A stretch of 52,978 nucleotides of DNA. It comes from Bacteroidales bacterium (GTDB taxonomy: Bacteria > Bacteroidota > Bacteroidia > Bacteroidales > F082). The DNA lies in NCBI GenBank assembly GCA_015493215.1, contig WGDP01000056.1, forward strand, positions 1 through 52,978, in the 5' to 3' direction. Below, piece by piece: positions 37,336-46,170 of the stretch. The notes beneath the pieces are model-generated. The model was not told where the DNA came from. It did no database searches and saw only the letters and a program-made list of their open reading frames with translations. The position numbers were made by a program, and so were the translations under genes. Each line of letters starts with the position of its first letter. The stretch's first letter is position 1.

Positions 37336-39747
37336 ATGAAAAAACTTTTCCTGCTACCTCTTATATTTTCCCTGTCGCAAATACTTTTTGGACAAACAAA
37401 CAACAGTGGCTTTCCGGCTCCTAAGCAAGGCTGTTTGTCGTGCCACAACGGCATTGAACCCATCAGGCAGCATCAAACAAAAATGATGAAGGAGATATAC
37501 AAGCTGGGCGCAAAAGCCGGCGATCCCAACGGATGTGTTGTTTGTCACGGAGGCAATCCCGAAGCAACCACCGCTCTGGCAGCACATACCGGCACACCGG
37601 ATTATTTTTTCAATCACAAAGGACCAAAAAATTTCTATCCCGACCCGGGCAGCTCATGGATAAATGAAAACACGTGCGGACAATGCCACACCGAACAGGT
37701 AAGTGCTCAAATGAACTCGTTAATGATGTCGGAGCAGGGAAAAATACAAGGTGCCTTGTGGAGTTTTGGTGCCATGGAAGGGTACAATCATACGGTTGGA
37801 AACTATGTAACCAAAAACCCCGACGACCCTCACGCACGCCTCGGCACCGAAGACTACCGGGCCTACATGCAGGCATTGCACGCTAAAAACCCACAGGTTT
37901 ATCCTGACAAGATGACCAAGCTTCCCGAAGCACCCACAGCCGACGAAGTACAACAAAACCCGCAACTGGCGGCATACACTTACCTGCGTCAGGAGTGTTT
38001 AAGGTGCCATACCGGTTCCAAAGGGCGCCAAAAACGAGGCGACTACCGCGGTATTGGCTGCTCATCGTGCCACATACCATACTCCAACAATGGGTTTTAC
38101 GAAGGCAACGACCCCACCATCGACAAAAACCAACCCGGACACTTTTTGGTTCACAGCATCCAGTCGGGCCGCAATGCCAAAGTTACCGTTCACGGCACTA
38201 CCTACTCGGGCGTACCGGTTGAAACCTGTACCACCTGCCACAACAGAGGCAAACGCATAGGCGTTTCCTATCAGGGGTTGATGGAAACCGCCTACTCCCC
38301 CACCTTCGACAAAGAGGGAAACAGCCAGCCCAAGCTACACACCAAACGCTACCTGCATTTAAAAGAGGACATCCACTATCAAAAGGGAATGCTCTGTCAG
38401 GATTGCCATACCACCAACGATTTGCATGGCGACGGATTTCTTTCGGGAACCACCCTTGCTCCGGTTGAAGTGGAGTGTCAGGACTGTCACGGCACAACCA
38501 AAAAATACCCTTGGGAGCTTCCTTTGGGATATGGTGATGAATACGACACCATCCCCGCTACGGGGAAAAGCCGCGGCCTCATTCAGCAGCTGGCCAAATA
38601 CCTTGAAAAGGGTACAACCTACGATAAAAAAGAGGGCTATTTGAGAACTGCAAGAGGCAATCCTTTTAAAAATGTGGTAAAAACCGGCGACAGTGTGCTG
38701 GTACATCTTGCCAGCGGGAAAGACCTTGTACTGCAACCCCTTAAAAAGCTTAAAGAAGATAACAAACTCAACATAGCTGCGCTGGCAGCCATGGATCAGA
38801 TAAATGTTCATACCGACCGCATGGAATGTTACAGCTGCCATGCCACCTGGGCACCACAATGTTACGGATGCCATGTTAAAATAGATTACAGCAAAGGCGT
38901 AAAACACACCGACTGGCTGGCTTCCGCCTCTGACCATGACGAACACGGACTTACCGCTTGTGCCCGTGGTGACTTAAGCAAACATAAAATTGAGGGGGTG
39001 GTTTCCGAAACCCGAAGCTATCTGCGTTGGGAAAATCCGCCCCTGTCGCAAAACGGCGAAGGACGCATATCGCCCACCATTCCGGGCTGCCAGACAACCA
39101 TTACCGTTATTGGAAAAGATGGCAAAGCACTGATTCAAAACCAAATATTTAAAATTCCGGGGGTGGAAGGTGCCGGAAAGGAAGGCCAGCTGGCCATCGA
39201 TATGTCGCCCGTGCAGCCACACACCATACAAAAAAAGGCTCGCGACTGCGAAGAGTGCCATGCCACCGCCAAAGCCATGGGCTACGGCATTGGAGGAGGA
39301 CTTATTTTTAGCGACCCTTCACAGGATTTTGAAGTGGACTTAATGACCGCAGACGGTAAAGTGCTACCATCCAAAACAACCACACAAAAACCCGGTATTA
39401 AGAATCTGAAAATGGATTGGTCGCGGTTTGTAACCGAAAAGGGGAAACAGCTGCAAACAGTGGGGCACCATTTTAAACTGTCAGGGCCATTAAACAATCA
39501 AACCCGTTCAAAACTCGACCGGCGGGGAGTCTGCCTCTCATGCCACAAAACCATCCCGGACCAGGATTTGGCCGTTTCGCTGATGAGCCATGTTGCAAAA
39601 TATGCAGGTGTAACAATCGACAACCACGAACACCAATCCATATTAAACAAACTGGTATTTCTCGGTGCATGGGGCCAGCTTTTACTGGGCATCATCGTTG
39701 TGCTTGGAGTGGTGTTTTTAAGCCTTAGGATTTTTGGGAAGAAATAA
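37336..39747 (+). CDS. Twelve-heme c-type cytochrome with C-terminal membrane anchor
   Basis: This 803-residue exported protein has a signal peptide (KKLFLLPLIFSLSQILFGQ). I count twelve CxxCH haem-binding motifs: CLSCH, CVVCH, CGQCH, CLRCH, CSSCH, CTTCH, CQDCH twice, CYSCH, CYGCH, CEECH and CLSCH. The first ten lie in the N-terminal two thirds. A stretch of about 130 residues without haem sites separates them from the last two. A single C-terminal helix (LGAWGQLLLGIIVVLGVVFLSL) ends in positive residues, so the haem domains face the periplasm from an inner-membrane anchor. I do not recognise a named reductase family. It could transfer electrons to an external acceptor or reduce a sulfur or nitrogen oxyanion. 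No partner quinol oxidase is adjacent. Confidence 0.85.
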   Translation: MKKLFLLPLIFSLSQILFGQTNNSGFPAPKQGCLSCHNGIEPIRQHQTKMMKEIYKLGAKAGDPNGCVVCHGGNPEATTALAAHTGTPDYFFNHKGPKNFYPDPGSSWINENTCGQCHTEQVSAQMNSLMMSEQGKIQGALWSFGAMEGYNHTVGNYVTKNPDDPHARLGTEDYRAYMQALHAKNPQVYPDKMTKLPEAPTADEVQQNPQLAAYTYLRQECLRCHTGSKGRQKRGDYRGIGCSSCHIPYSNNGFYEGNDPTIDKNQPGHFLVHSIQSGRNAKVTVHGTTYSGVPVETCTTCHNRGKRIGVSYQGLMETAYSPTFDKEGNSQPKLHTKRYLHLKEDIHYQKGMLCQDCHTTNDLHGDGFLSGTTLAPVEVECQDCHGTTKKYPWELPLGYGDEYDTIPATGKSRGLIQQLAKYLEKGTTYDKKEGYLRTARGNPFKNVVKTGDSVLVHLASGKDLVLQPLKKLKEDNKLNIAALAAMDQINVHTDRMECYSCHATWAPQCYGCHVKIDYSKGVKHTDWLASASDHDEHGLTACARGDLSKHKIEGVVSETRSYLRWENPPLSQNGEGRISPTIPGCQTTITVIGKDGKALIQNQIFKIPGVEGAGKEGQLAIDMSPVQPHTIQKKARDCEECHATAKAMGYGIGGGLIFSDPSQDFEVDLMTADGKVLPSKTTTQKPGIKNLKMDWSRFVTEKGKQLQTVGHHFKLSGPLNNQTRSKLDRRGVCLSCHKTIPDQDLAVSLMSHVAKYAGVTIDNHEHQSILNKLVFLGAWGQLLLGIIVVLGVVFLSLRIFGKK

Positions 39748-39752
39748 TACTG

Positions 39753-40730
39753 TTATTGCACGTTTGCCCTGCCTATTTCTTCGCCCATTTTAACATAGGT
39801 TTCCAATCCTCTTTTTGTGTTTTCAAGAAGGTCATTGTCAATATTAACGGCACCCTTTTTAAACAGTAAAACTATCGATGAGCCACCAAATTTAAAATAG
39901 CCTTTTTCCCTGCCTTTTACAGCTTTGGTTCCCTGATAAGTTTGCACAATACTACCCACCATGGTTGCACCTATTTCTGCCATAACCACATCGCCAAAAC
40001 GACGGTTGGCAAGGATAATGTATTCGCGTTTGTTTAACAGAAAAATATCAACCATGCTGTGCAGAGCAATGGGCGAAACCGAATAGAGTTCGCCGTTAAT
40101 TTTAACATCAGGCGAAATCGTGCCCCCCAACGGAAAGTGATAACGGTGATAATCGACCGGACAGAGGCGTAAAGAAATCAGGCTCCCGTCGCGGTATAAA
40201 TTTGCCAGCGAATCGTTGTTCAGAAAGGTATTTAAGTTAAACCTGTAACCTTTAATTATAAAGTCCTGATTGGAAATGTTTTGATAGGCCAGCACTCTTC
40301 CGTCGCCCGGCGAAACCACCACATTACTGTCGTTGTTTACCGGACGGGCATCCGGTTTGAGCTTGCGGATAAAAAAGTCGTTAAACGTTTCAAAATGTTG
40401 CTTCTGAGCAATACTGAGGTCAATATTGAAATCTTTAACAAACGGTTCAATTTTTTTTGCCGACCATTTTGTGTCCATTAGCCAACCGTAAAATTCCGAT
40501 ACGAACTTACGTTTTACAAGCGTTTGTAGCGCAACCTCACCCAAAGGGTTGTAATACAACCACTTTAGCCATGCCTCCCCGGCAATTTTTTCGGTTTTAA
40601 TTTCGTGGGTTTGCCGGTCAACGTACTTTACAGGTTGTATGTTAGGTGTGGGGTAAAAACCCAGCCCCAACAAAATTATCAGTAACGAAACCCAGATTAG
40701 AAGTTTAGTCGTTTTTTTTCGCTCCGGCAT
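39753..40730 (-). CDS. psd: Phosphatidylserine decarboxylase
   Basis: This 325-residue proenzyme makes phosphatidylethanolamine from phosphatidylserine. It has an N-terminal membrane helix (LLIWVSLLIILLGLGFYPT). Family motifs include NDFFIRKLKPDARPV, VVSPGDGRVLAY and the LCPVDYHRYHFPLGG metal/active-site segment. The autocleavage site is near residue 281, FKFGGSSIVLLF, where a serine becomes the pyruvoyl group (GSS rather than the usual GST). The length is that of the larger, PSD type II-like form. It follows the monoheme cytochrome gene by 5 bases on the same strand, so the two are probably co-transcribed. Confidence 0.9.
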   Translation of the reverse strand: MPERKKTTKLLIWVSLLIILLGLGFYPTPNIQPVKYVDRQTHEIKTEKIAGEAWLKWLYYNPLGEVALQTLVKRKFVSEFYGWLMDTKWSAKKIEPFVKDFNIDLSIAQKQHFETFNDFFIRKLKPDARPVNNDSNVVVSPGDGRVLAYQNISNQDFIIKGYRFNLNTFLNNDSLANLYRDGSLISLRLCPVDYHRYHFPLGGTISPDVKINGELYSVSPIALHSMVDIFLLNKREYIILANRRFGDVVMAEIGATMVGSIVQTYQGTKAVKGREKGYFKFGGSSIVLLFKKGAVNIDNDLLENTKRGLETYVKMGEEIGRANVQ

Positions 40731-40735
40731 ATTGT

Positions 40736-41518
40736 TTACTCTTCAAAATAATCATCAAATTTTGAGGCATGCACTTCAAGCAGTCCTTTGTATTTTTCAC
40801 CCTCTTCCATACTTTTGGCTTCCATCAACCGGTGCATGTTGTTTTCGAGGCCATGAAAAAAATTGTGAAGTTGTTCAAAGTCTTCTCCTTTGTTATTTTT
40901 ATCCAAAATAACCTTTTTAGCTTTGGCAAAAACCTCTTTTCCAAGAGCGTGGTAGTCAGCCAATTCCTTTCCTTTAAAACTATTTAGCAATTGGTTAACC
41001 TCATCCATTGTTTTTATGGTTTCAGTATCCACCTTCCATTTTTTGCCATCATTTAATGTGATGGCCGATTTTTCACTCATCATTTTATGATTACCATTTT
41101 CAGCCTGCATTTTTTTCATCATGGCAGGCTTATCCATTTCATGGTCAAAAATGTACGAGGCGATGGCTTCCAAATCTTCCTTTGGATAGGCAAGCGGGGG
41201 CATAATTTTAAATTTACGTACTGCTCCCGGCATTAAAACCCTTTCGGGTGAAGGATGATGCACCCAGCTAACAATGGCATTAACAAAATCTTGTTTAACA
41301 GGATAATTGGGTTTGTAATGACGCTTCACCATCATCATGGGAGGTGCCAACATTTTATCATGGCTTGTTACATTTGGATTGTGACAAACATAACAAAAGG
41401 TTTTCATTAACTGATAACCCTTTTCCTGCGAAGTTGTTTTATCCTGCTGCGCAGTTAATGCGGTTGTAAAAAGAAGAAAAAAAATAACCGGTAAATAGAA
41501 CTTTAAGCTTTGATTCAT
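40736..41518 (-). CDS. Exported monoheme cytochrome c-like protein
   Basis: I choose the ATG at 41518 (MNQSLKFYLP), which starts a signal peptide ending near TALTAQQ. The ORF-track start at 41560 would overlap the upstream gene. The 260-residue protein has one haem site, C42-Y-V-C-H46, followed by a methionine-rich PPMMMVKRHY segment. A further methionine lies in KIMPPLAYPKEDLEAIASYIFDHEM, a likely axial ligand region. The C-terminal 150 residues are helical and charged (four-helix cytochrome- or imelysin-like) and carry no second haem. It is periplasmic and probably a small electron carrier. Its link to phosphatidylserine decarboxylase is positional only. Confidence 0.75.
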   Translation of the reverse strand: MNQSLKFYLPVIFFLLFTTALTAQQDKTTSQEKGYQLMKTFCYVCHNPNVTSHDKMLAPPMMMVKRHYKPNYPVKQDFVNAIVSWVHHPSPERVLMPGAVRKFKIMPPLAYPKEDLEAIASYIFDHEMDKPAMMKKMQAENGNHKMMSEKSAITLNDGKKWKVDTETIKTMDEVNQLLNSFKGKELADYHALGKEVFAKAKKVILDKNNKGEDFEQLHNFFHGLENNMHRLMEAKSMEEGEKYKGLLEVHASKFDDYFEE

Positions 41519-41538
41519 AGCGTATTTTGATAATATGT

Positions 41539-41715
41539 TTACTGTGCCGCGTAATAGCATCTTTTGGGAGATACAATTTTATTTTCCACCTTTAGTTTTT
41601 TAATGGCTTTGTCAACTTCTTTTTTGTCGATGCCGCTCATTTGGGCAATTTCACCCGATTTTAAAGGTTTGTCGGTGTTTTTTAGGGTCTCTAATACTTT
41701 TTCTGTTGTTTCCAT
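41539..41715 (-). CDS. Small winged-helix DNA-binding protein
   Basis: This 58-residue protein starts at METTEKV (41715). The longer ORF start is rejected because it would run into the upstream hairpin. The sequence [44 protein letters not shown] fits a MarR/TrmB-like winged helix alone, with a recognition helix and no sensor domain. It ends 20 bases before the cytochrome start, on the same strand, so it may regulate that operon. No ligand or metal site is evident apart from one cysteine near the end. Confidence 0.72.
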   Translation of the reverse strand: METTEKVLETLKNTDKPLKSGEIAQMSGIDKKEVDKAIKKLKVENKIVSPKRCYYAAQ

Positions 41716-41738
41716 AATGAATAAGTTGTTTATAATAT

Positions 41739-41780
41739 AAGGATGATGGCGTGCCATTATTTTAGCACTCTATCATCCTT
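41739..41780 (-). terminator. Hairpin after the DUF1015 gene, terminator or attenuator
   Basis: AAGGATGAT/ATCATCCTT arms (9 bp) with an inner GTGC/GCAC stem lie between the DUF1015 stop and the winged-helix gene. The following bases are AT-rich without a clean T-run, so termination is probably partial. Confidence 0.5.
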
Positions 41781-41794
41781 TACAAAGATTGTTG

Positions 41795-43042
41795 TTAATC
41801 CAATTCGTGAATAACCAGTCCCGAGCGAAGTTTTGGCTCGAACCAGGTAGTTTTTGGCGGCATAATCAAACCGCTGTCAGCAATATTGATAAGCTGTTTC
41901 ATGCTAACGGGGTTGAGTGCAAAAGCCACTTTCATTTCGCCACTGTCAACCCGTTTTTTAAGTTCGCTCAATCCGCGAATACCGCCCACAAAATCGATAC
42001 GCTTCGAAGTACGCAAATCCTCAATACCCAGTATAGGGTTTAAAATTTCGTTGGTAAGAATGGTAACATCCAAAACACCAATGGGGTCGTCATCGTTGTA
42101 AGTTCCGGGCTTGGCAGTTAATTTGTACCAATGTTTGTTAAAATACATTGCAAACTGATGCAGGTTTGATGGCTTATATATTTCGGTACCGATATCTTCA
42201 ACAATAAAACTTTTGTTGAGCTTTTCCAAAAACTCATCATCCGATAATCCGTTTAAGTCTTTAACTACACGGTTATAATCAATAATAGTTAACTGCGTAT
42301 CAGGAAAATGCACTGCCAGAAAAAAGTTATACTCTTCGTTACCGGTATGATTGGGATTGTTTTCTCTTTTTTCTTTGCCAACCAAAGCTGCCGCTGCCGT
42401 ACGATGGTGGCCATCGGCAACATACACTGCGGGCATTGCCTCAAAGTGTTTGATTATTTTTTGAATCATGGCTTTATCCGAGAGCACCCAAAACTGATGG
42501 CCTACCCCGTCGTCAGCGGTAAACTCGTACTCAGGCGTATGGGTTATGGCGTACTCCATAATCATGCTATCGAGATTGGCATTTGCCGGATACGAAAAAA
42601 ATACCGGTTCCATGTTTGCATTGGTAACCCGCACATGTTTCATTCGGTCTTCCTCTTTGTCTTTCCGGGTTAGTTCATGCTTTTTAATAACATTGTTCAG
42701 GTAGTCGTCAACACTGGCACACCCCACAATACCATACTGGGTTCTCGACCACATGGTTTGAGCGTAGATGTACAGTTTATCTTCATCATCCTGCTTTAAC
42801 CAGCCATTTGCCTTGAATTTATCAAGGTTTTCTTTAGCCTTGTTATAAACTTCCTCGCTATAGAGGCTGGTTCCCTCCGGCAGGTCGATTTCAGGTTTGA
42901 TAATGTGCAACAATGAATATTCGTTGCCTTCAGCCTCTTTACGTGCTTCATCTGAATTTAGTACGTCATAAGGGCGTGACGCCAGTTTTGCGGCGATTTC
43001 TTTTGGTGGGCGAAGCCCTTTGAATGCTTTAAGTGTAGCCAT
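41795..43042 (-). CDS. DUF1015-family protein of the serine operon
   Basis: This 415-residue cytoplasmic protein shows the DUF1015 hallmarks: N-terminal LRPPKEIAAKLASRPYDVLNSDEAR, the YADGHHRTAAA-like segment VYVADGHHRTAAA, and NPVSMKQLINIADSGLIMPPKTTWFEPKLRSGLVIHEL at the end. The biochemical function is not established. DUF1015 genes commonly sit next to serA and serC in Bacteroidota and other phyla, and this one follows serC and serA on the same strand. A role in serine metabolism, or in handling a reactive serine-pathway product, is inferred. A terminator lies upstream (43117-43155), so it may also have its own promoter. Confidence 0.85.
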   Translation of the reverse strand: MATLKAFKGLRPPKEIAAKLASRPYDVLNSDEARKEAEGNEYSLLHIIKPEIDLPEGTSLYSEEVYNKAKENLDKFKANGWLKQDDEDKLYIYAQTMWSRTQYGIVGCASVDDYLNNVIKKHELTRKDKEEDRMKHVRVTNANMEPVFFSYPANANLDSMIMEYAITHTPEYEFTADDGVGHQFWVLSDKAMIQKIIKHFEAMPAVYVADGHHRTAAAALVGKEKRENNPNHTGNEEYNFFLAVHFPDTQLTIIDYNRVVKDLNGLSDDEFLEKLNKSFIVEDIGTEIYKPSNLHQFAMYFNKHWYKLTAKPGTYNDDDPIGVLDVTILTNEILNPILGIEDLRTSKRIDFVGGIRGLSELKKRVDSGEMKVAFALNPVSMKQLINIADSGLIMPPKTTWFEPKLRSGLVIHELD

Positions 43043-43116
43043 TGTTTTAGGGTTTTTTTTTGGAAAATGCTGTTTTTATAAATTGATTTCCAATAAAAAT
43101 TGGATTTCAAACGGGT

Positions 43117-43155
43117 AAAAAAAATCCGACTACTCCCTAAGTAGCCGGATTTCTT
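43117..43155 (-). terminator. Terminator after the four-helix bundle gene
   Basis: AAATCCG-CTACT/AGTAG-CGGATTT stem with loop CCCTA and A/T-rich flanks, 15 bases beyond the stop of the four-helix bundle gene. The structure can work in both directions. Confidence 0.75.
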
Positions 43156-43167
43156 AAAAAATATCTG

Positions 43168-43710
43168 TTACATTCTATCCATATAATCGGTGTTGCCCAT
43201 CGAGTTATAAGGATCGTAATTGGATTCTCTGTTGTTGTTGTAACGATTATTATGATCGTAACTATTATTATAGTTAGGATTGTTGTAATTGTTTGATCGT
43301 TGCAACGACGAAATAAGTGCACCAATCATTTTGGTCATTTCCATTAATACGCCTCTTGATTCCTCTTCGGCAGTATCGGTAAGCAGGTTTTGGCGAACAG
43401 CCAGCGTTGTATAAACAACACACTGACGAATAGAACTTTTCGCCATTTTCAGGTAGTGGACAAATTGGCTTTTGTTGCGCGCTGACCCTTCAGAAATATA
43501 AAGGGAAATACTACGGGCAGCTTCGTTAAAACGTAAAGCAAGTTTAGTCCTGTCTTCTTCAGGAAAAAGCATGGTTTTTTCTTGTACCCAGTTAACATAG
43601 TCAAGCGATTTGTGATAAATCCTCAAATCTTCAAACCGGAAAAAGGTTACCGGTCTTTCTTCACTTTCTTGTCTTTCCTGTCTCTCTGGTCTCTCATCTT
43701 GATAGCTCAT
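43168..43710 (-). CDS. Four-helix bundle (IVP-type) protein with Asn/Tyr-rich tail
   Basis: This 180-residue protein has a core (about 22-135) typical of the TIGR02436 four-helix bundle family: FRFEDLRIYHKSLDYVNWV, RFNEAARSISLYISEGSARNKSQFVHYLKMAKSS. That family was first found in 23S rRNA intervening sequences, but here the gene is free-standing. The last 45 residues are low-complexity and rich in N, Y, D and R (NNPNYNNSYDHNNRYNNN), suggesting a disordered, possibly RNA-interacting tail. It lies between serA and DUF1015 on the same strand. I see no functional link beyond position. Confidence 0.8.
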   Translation of the reverse strand: MSYQDERPERQERQESEERPVTFFRFEDLRIYHKSLDYVNWVQEKTMLFPEEDRTKLALRFNEAARSISLYISEGSARNKSQFVHYLKMAKSSIRQCVVYTTLAVRQNLLTDTAEEESRGVLMEMTKMIGALISSLQRSNNYNNPNYNNSYDHNNRYNNNRESNYDPYNSMGNTDYMDRM

Positions 43711-43802
43711 ATCACATTAATTTAGGTTTGTAAATAATAAATTTAATTTTGGTTTTTCTATTTTTTGGGATTGTTGGTTATTCCTTGGTTGTTGTATGAT
43801 GA

Positions 43803-44723
43803 TTAATTAACTTTAAAAGTTGCATCACCCTTTTCAATAAAAGCAATTATTTGATTGGCGGCAGCCTTACCTGCGTTGATATTGGCTTCGGCAGTTTGCG
43901 CTCCCATTTTTTTAGGTGTAAAGAAAAATCTTCCTTCAAATTTTTCAGCAATTTCCGATTTGTTATCGGGTGCAATGTCCGAAATGTACTGAAAGCCTTC
44001 TTTTTCTTCAAAAATCTTTATAAGGTCATCTTCATCAATAACCTCTTTTCGGGCTGTGTTAACCAAAACAGCATTGTCTTTCATAATTGATAACAACTTA
44101 TGATTGATGCTTTTTATGGTGTGTTGGTTGGCCGGAATGTGAAGGCTGACAAAATCGCACGAAGCATACATATCTTCAACCTTATCAAAAACTTTTACAC
44201 CATCGGCTTCAATGGCTTCTTTTGGCACAAACGGATCGAAAGCAGCCACTTCCATACCAAAACCTTTGGCAATACGGGCAACATTTTTACCAACATTACC
44301 GTAGGCATGTATTCCGATTGTTTTTCCTTTTAACTCGTGGCCGGAGGTTCCGTTGAAATGGTTTCGGTATTGAAAAACCATCATACCCATAACAAGCTCG
44401 GCTACGGCATTTGAATTTTGCCCCGGTGTGTTCATCACCGTAACTCCTTTGGCAGTGGCAGCTTCGAGGTTAACATTGTCGTAACCGGCACCTGCGCGCA
44501 CCACAATTTTAAGGTTTTTGGCGGCATCAATAACGGCAGGTGTAACTTTATCGCTTCTGATAATCATTGCGTCAACATCCTGCACGGCATTAATCAAATC
44601 CTCTTCTCCGGCATATTTTTCCAGAAAAACATATTCGTAACCGGCGTTGTCAAATACCGATTTTATTTGGTCAACGGCAGCTTTTGCAAAAGGTTTTACG
44701 GTGGCAATAAGTACTTTTGGCAT
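43803..44723 (-). CDS. serA: D-3-phosphoglycerate dehydrogenase, short form
   Basis: This 306-residue NAD-dependent dehydrogenase catalyses the first step of serine synthesis. Visible are RAGAGYDNVNLEAATAKGVTVMNTPGQNSNAVAELV, the Rossmann motif GIHAYGNVGKNVARIAKGFG, and the catalytic arginine/glutamate region VNTARKEVIDEDDL. It lacks the C-terminal ACT domain of E. coli SerA, so serine feedback by that route is absent. The catalytic histidine region near the end is altered (FFTPKKMGAQTAEANINAG instead of PHIGAST), with Lys/Lys/Met around the usual His; this deserves checking. It is 21 bases downstream of serC, certainly one operon. Confidence 0.9.
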   Translation of the reverse strand: MPKVLIATVKPFAKAAVDQIKSVFDNAGYEYVFLEKYAGEEDLINAVQDVDAMIIRSDKVTPAVIDAAKNLKIVVRAGAGYDNVNLEAATAKGVTVMNTPGQNSNAVAELVMGMMVFQYRNHFNGTSGHELKGKTIGIHAYGNVGKNVARIAKGFGMEVAAFDPFVPKEAIEADGVKVFDKVEDMYASCDFVSLHIPANQHTIKSINHKLLSIMKDNAVLVNTARKEVIDEDDLIKIFEEKEGFQYISDIAPDNKSEIAEKFEGRFFFTPKKMGAQTAEANINAGKAAANQIIAFIEKGDATFKVN

Positions 44724-44744
44724 AACAGTAAATTTTATGGTTTG

Positions 44745-45818
44745 CTATTTATTATCATTTTCAAAATCCTGCATGCATTGAACCAACGCTTCTACGCTTT
44801 CGATGGGCAGGGCATTGTAAGTAGATGCTCTGAAACCGCCTACCGAGCGATGGCCTTTAATGCCAACCATTCCTCTTTCAGTGGCAAAATCAAGAAATGC
44901 TTTCTCTTTGTCTTCGGCACCATCGTTCATAACAAAACAGATATTCATAATAGAACGGTCCTCTTTGTTGGTAACGGTTCCTTTAAACAGGCTGTTTCTG
45001 TCAATTTCATCATACAACAATGCGGCTTTCTGCTGATTATACTCATGCATTTTTTCAACGCCGCCACGACCATCAATCCATTTTAAGGTTTGCAATGCAG
45101 CAAATACCGGAAGCACCGGAGGTGTGTTGAACATGCTGCCTTTGTCGATGTGTGTTTGATAATTGAGCATGGTTGGAATGTTTCTGTCCACTTTGCCCAA
45201 TATGTCGTTGCGAATAATTACAAAAGTAACGCCCGCCGGAGCCAGGTTTTTTTGTGCTCCGCCATAAATCAACACATATTTTGAAATATCAACCGGACGG
45301 CTCAAAATGTCGGATGACATGTCGGCAACCAACGGTACAGGCGAATCGATATCGGTTTTTATCTCGGTACCGTAAATGGTGTTATTGGTTGTAATATGAA
45401 AATAATCAGCATCTTCAGGAATTTTATAATCCTTTGGGATATAGTTAAAAGTAGCATCTTCCGAAGAGGCAACCACATCAACTTCACCAAAATTTTTGGC
45501 TTCTTTAATGGCCTTTTTCGACCAGGCGCCGGTATTTAAATAGGCAGCCTTTTTGTTAAACAGGTTAAAAGGAACCATAGCAAACTGGGTACTGGCACCT
45601 CCTCCAAGAAAAAGTACCGAATATCCGTCGGGAATATTTAAAAGCTTTTTAAAAAGTGACTGGGCTTCATCCATTACAGCAACAAATTCTTTGCTTCGAT
45701 GCGAAATGGACATCAGGGAAATGCCGGTACCGGCAAAATCACGAACAGCTTCTGCTGTTTTTTCTATGGTATAATCAGGTAAAATAGACGGACCTGCATA
45801 AAAATTATGTTTTGTCAT
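44745..45818 (-). CDS. serC: Phosphoserine aminotransferase
   Basis: This 357-residue PLP enzyme converts 3-phosphohydroxypyruvate to phosphoserine. It starts [18 protein letters not shown] and has the [17 protein letters not shown] segment. The phosphate loop is [16 protein letters not shown] and the PLP lysine lies in [13 protein letters not shown] near residue 187. [17 protein letters not shown] is the C-terminal substrate motif. Length and motifs are complete. It is first in the serCA operon, with a TATCTTTG promoter element upstream. Confidence 0.94.
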   Translation of the reverse strand: MTKHNFYAGPSILPDYTIEKTAEAVRDFAGTGISLMSISHRSKEFVAVMDEAQSLFKKLLNIPDGYSVLFLGGGASTQFAMVPFNLFNKKAAYLNTGAWSKKAIKEAKNFGEVDVVASSEDATFNYIPKDYKIPEDADYFHITTNNTIYGTEIKTDIDSPVPLVADMSSDILSRPVDISKYVLIYGGAQKNLAPAGVTFVIIRNDILGKVDRNIPTMLNYQTHIDKGSMFNTPPVLPVFAALQTLKWIDGRGGVEKMHEYNQQKAALLYDEIDRNSLFKGTVTNKEDRSIMNICFVMNDGAEDKEKAFLDFATERGMVGIKGHRSVGGFRASTYNALPIESVEALVQCMQDFENDNK

Positions 45819-45853
45819 GTTCCTTTATTTTTTTGGTTTTATAATAAGTGGGG

Positions 45854-45861
45854 CAAAGATA
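45854..45861 (-). promoter_or_regulatory. -7 promoter element of the serC-serA operon
   Basis: The minus strand reads TATCTTTG, 35 bases before the serC ATG, identical to the elements of fabI and the GAPDH gene. Confidence 0.6.
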
Positions 45862-46014
45862 ATATTCTATTGAACTTTTTAAACATTTTTAAGGTTAGAA
45901 TTATCCTAAATAATATTAAATAAACAGCTCTTTTTTAACCTTGTGCGTCAACAATCCTCAAAAAATGATTTTTATCATGTATTTTTTTTGTAAACCGGGC
46001 TATGGTGCATTTGT

Positions 46015-46022
46015 TATATTTG
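46015..46022 (+). promoter_or_regulatory. -7 promoter element before the RNA candidate
   Basis: TATATTTG is a full TAnnTTTG match. A TTTG lies at 45987-45990, a somewhat long spacing for a -33 element. The predicted start would be close to 46028, about 143 bases upstream of the DUF1573 start codon. Confidence 0.55.
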
Positions 46023-46024
46023 CA

Positions 46025-46130
46025 CGCAACGTGTCCGGGAAGTGTCAGGTTTATTATTTTAAGGTTTTCTCTGTCATGCGTGGATGAAGCCTACAACCAA
46101 TGGCCGGAGAACCTTGTCATTTAAGTTGCG
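46025..46130 (+). ncRNA. Candidate structured RNA (long bulged hairpin), possibly 6S-like or a leader
   Basis: About 106 bases can fold into one long imperfect hairpin. The closing stem is CGCAAC/GTTGCG (46025-46030 with 46125-46130). A middle helix pairs AAGTG.TCAGG with CCTTGTCATTT. An inner helix pairs TTCTCTG with CGGAGAA. A large one-sided bulge between the middle and inner helices gives a bubble shape. A good promoter element sits immediately upstream and an A/T-rich tail follows. This resembles the size and shape of 6S-type RNAs in Bacteroidota, but no consensus match was tested. It could also be a 5' leader of the DUF1573 gene. Confidence 0.35.
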
Positions 46131-46170
46131 GTTATTAAAAAATGATTTGCCATTTAAAAATTAGTAACAA

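Noticed and set aside
38359-38946. 195-residue antisense ORF inside the 12-heme cytochrome
   Set aside because: The opposite frame has twelve haem motifs and a signal peptide; this ORF is an antisense shadow.
43168-43710. An intervening sequence within 23S rRNA because of the IVP-type protein
   Set aside because: No rRNA sequence is present on either side; the gene lies between protein-coding genes.
44418-45086. 222-residue plus-strand ORF over serA/serC
   Set aside because: It spans the ends of two well-supported genes on the other strand and has shadow-like composition.
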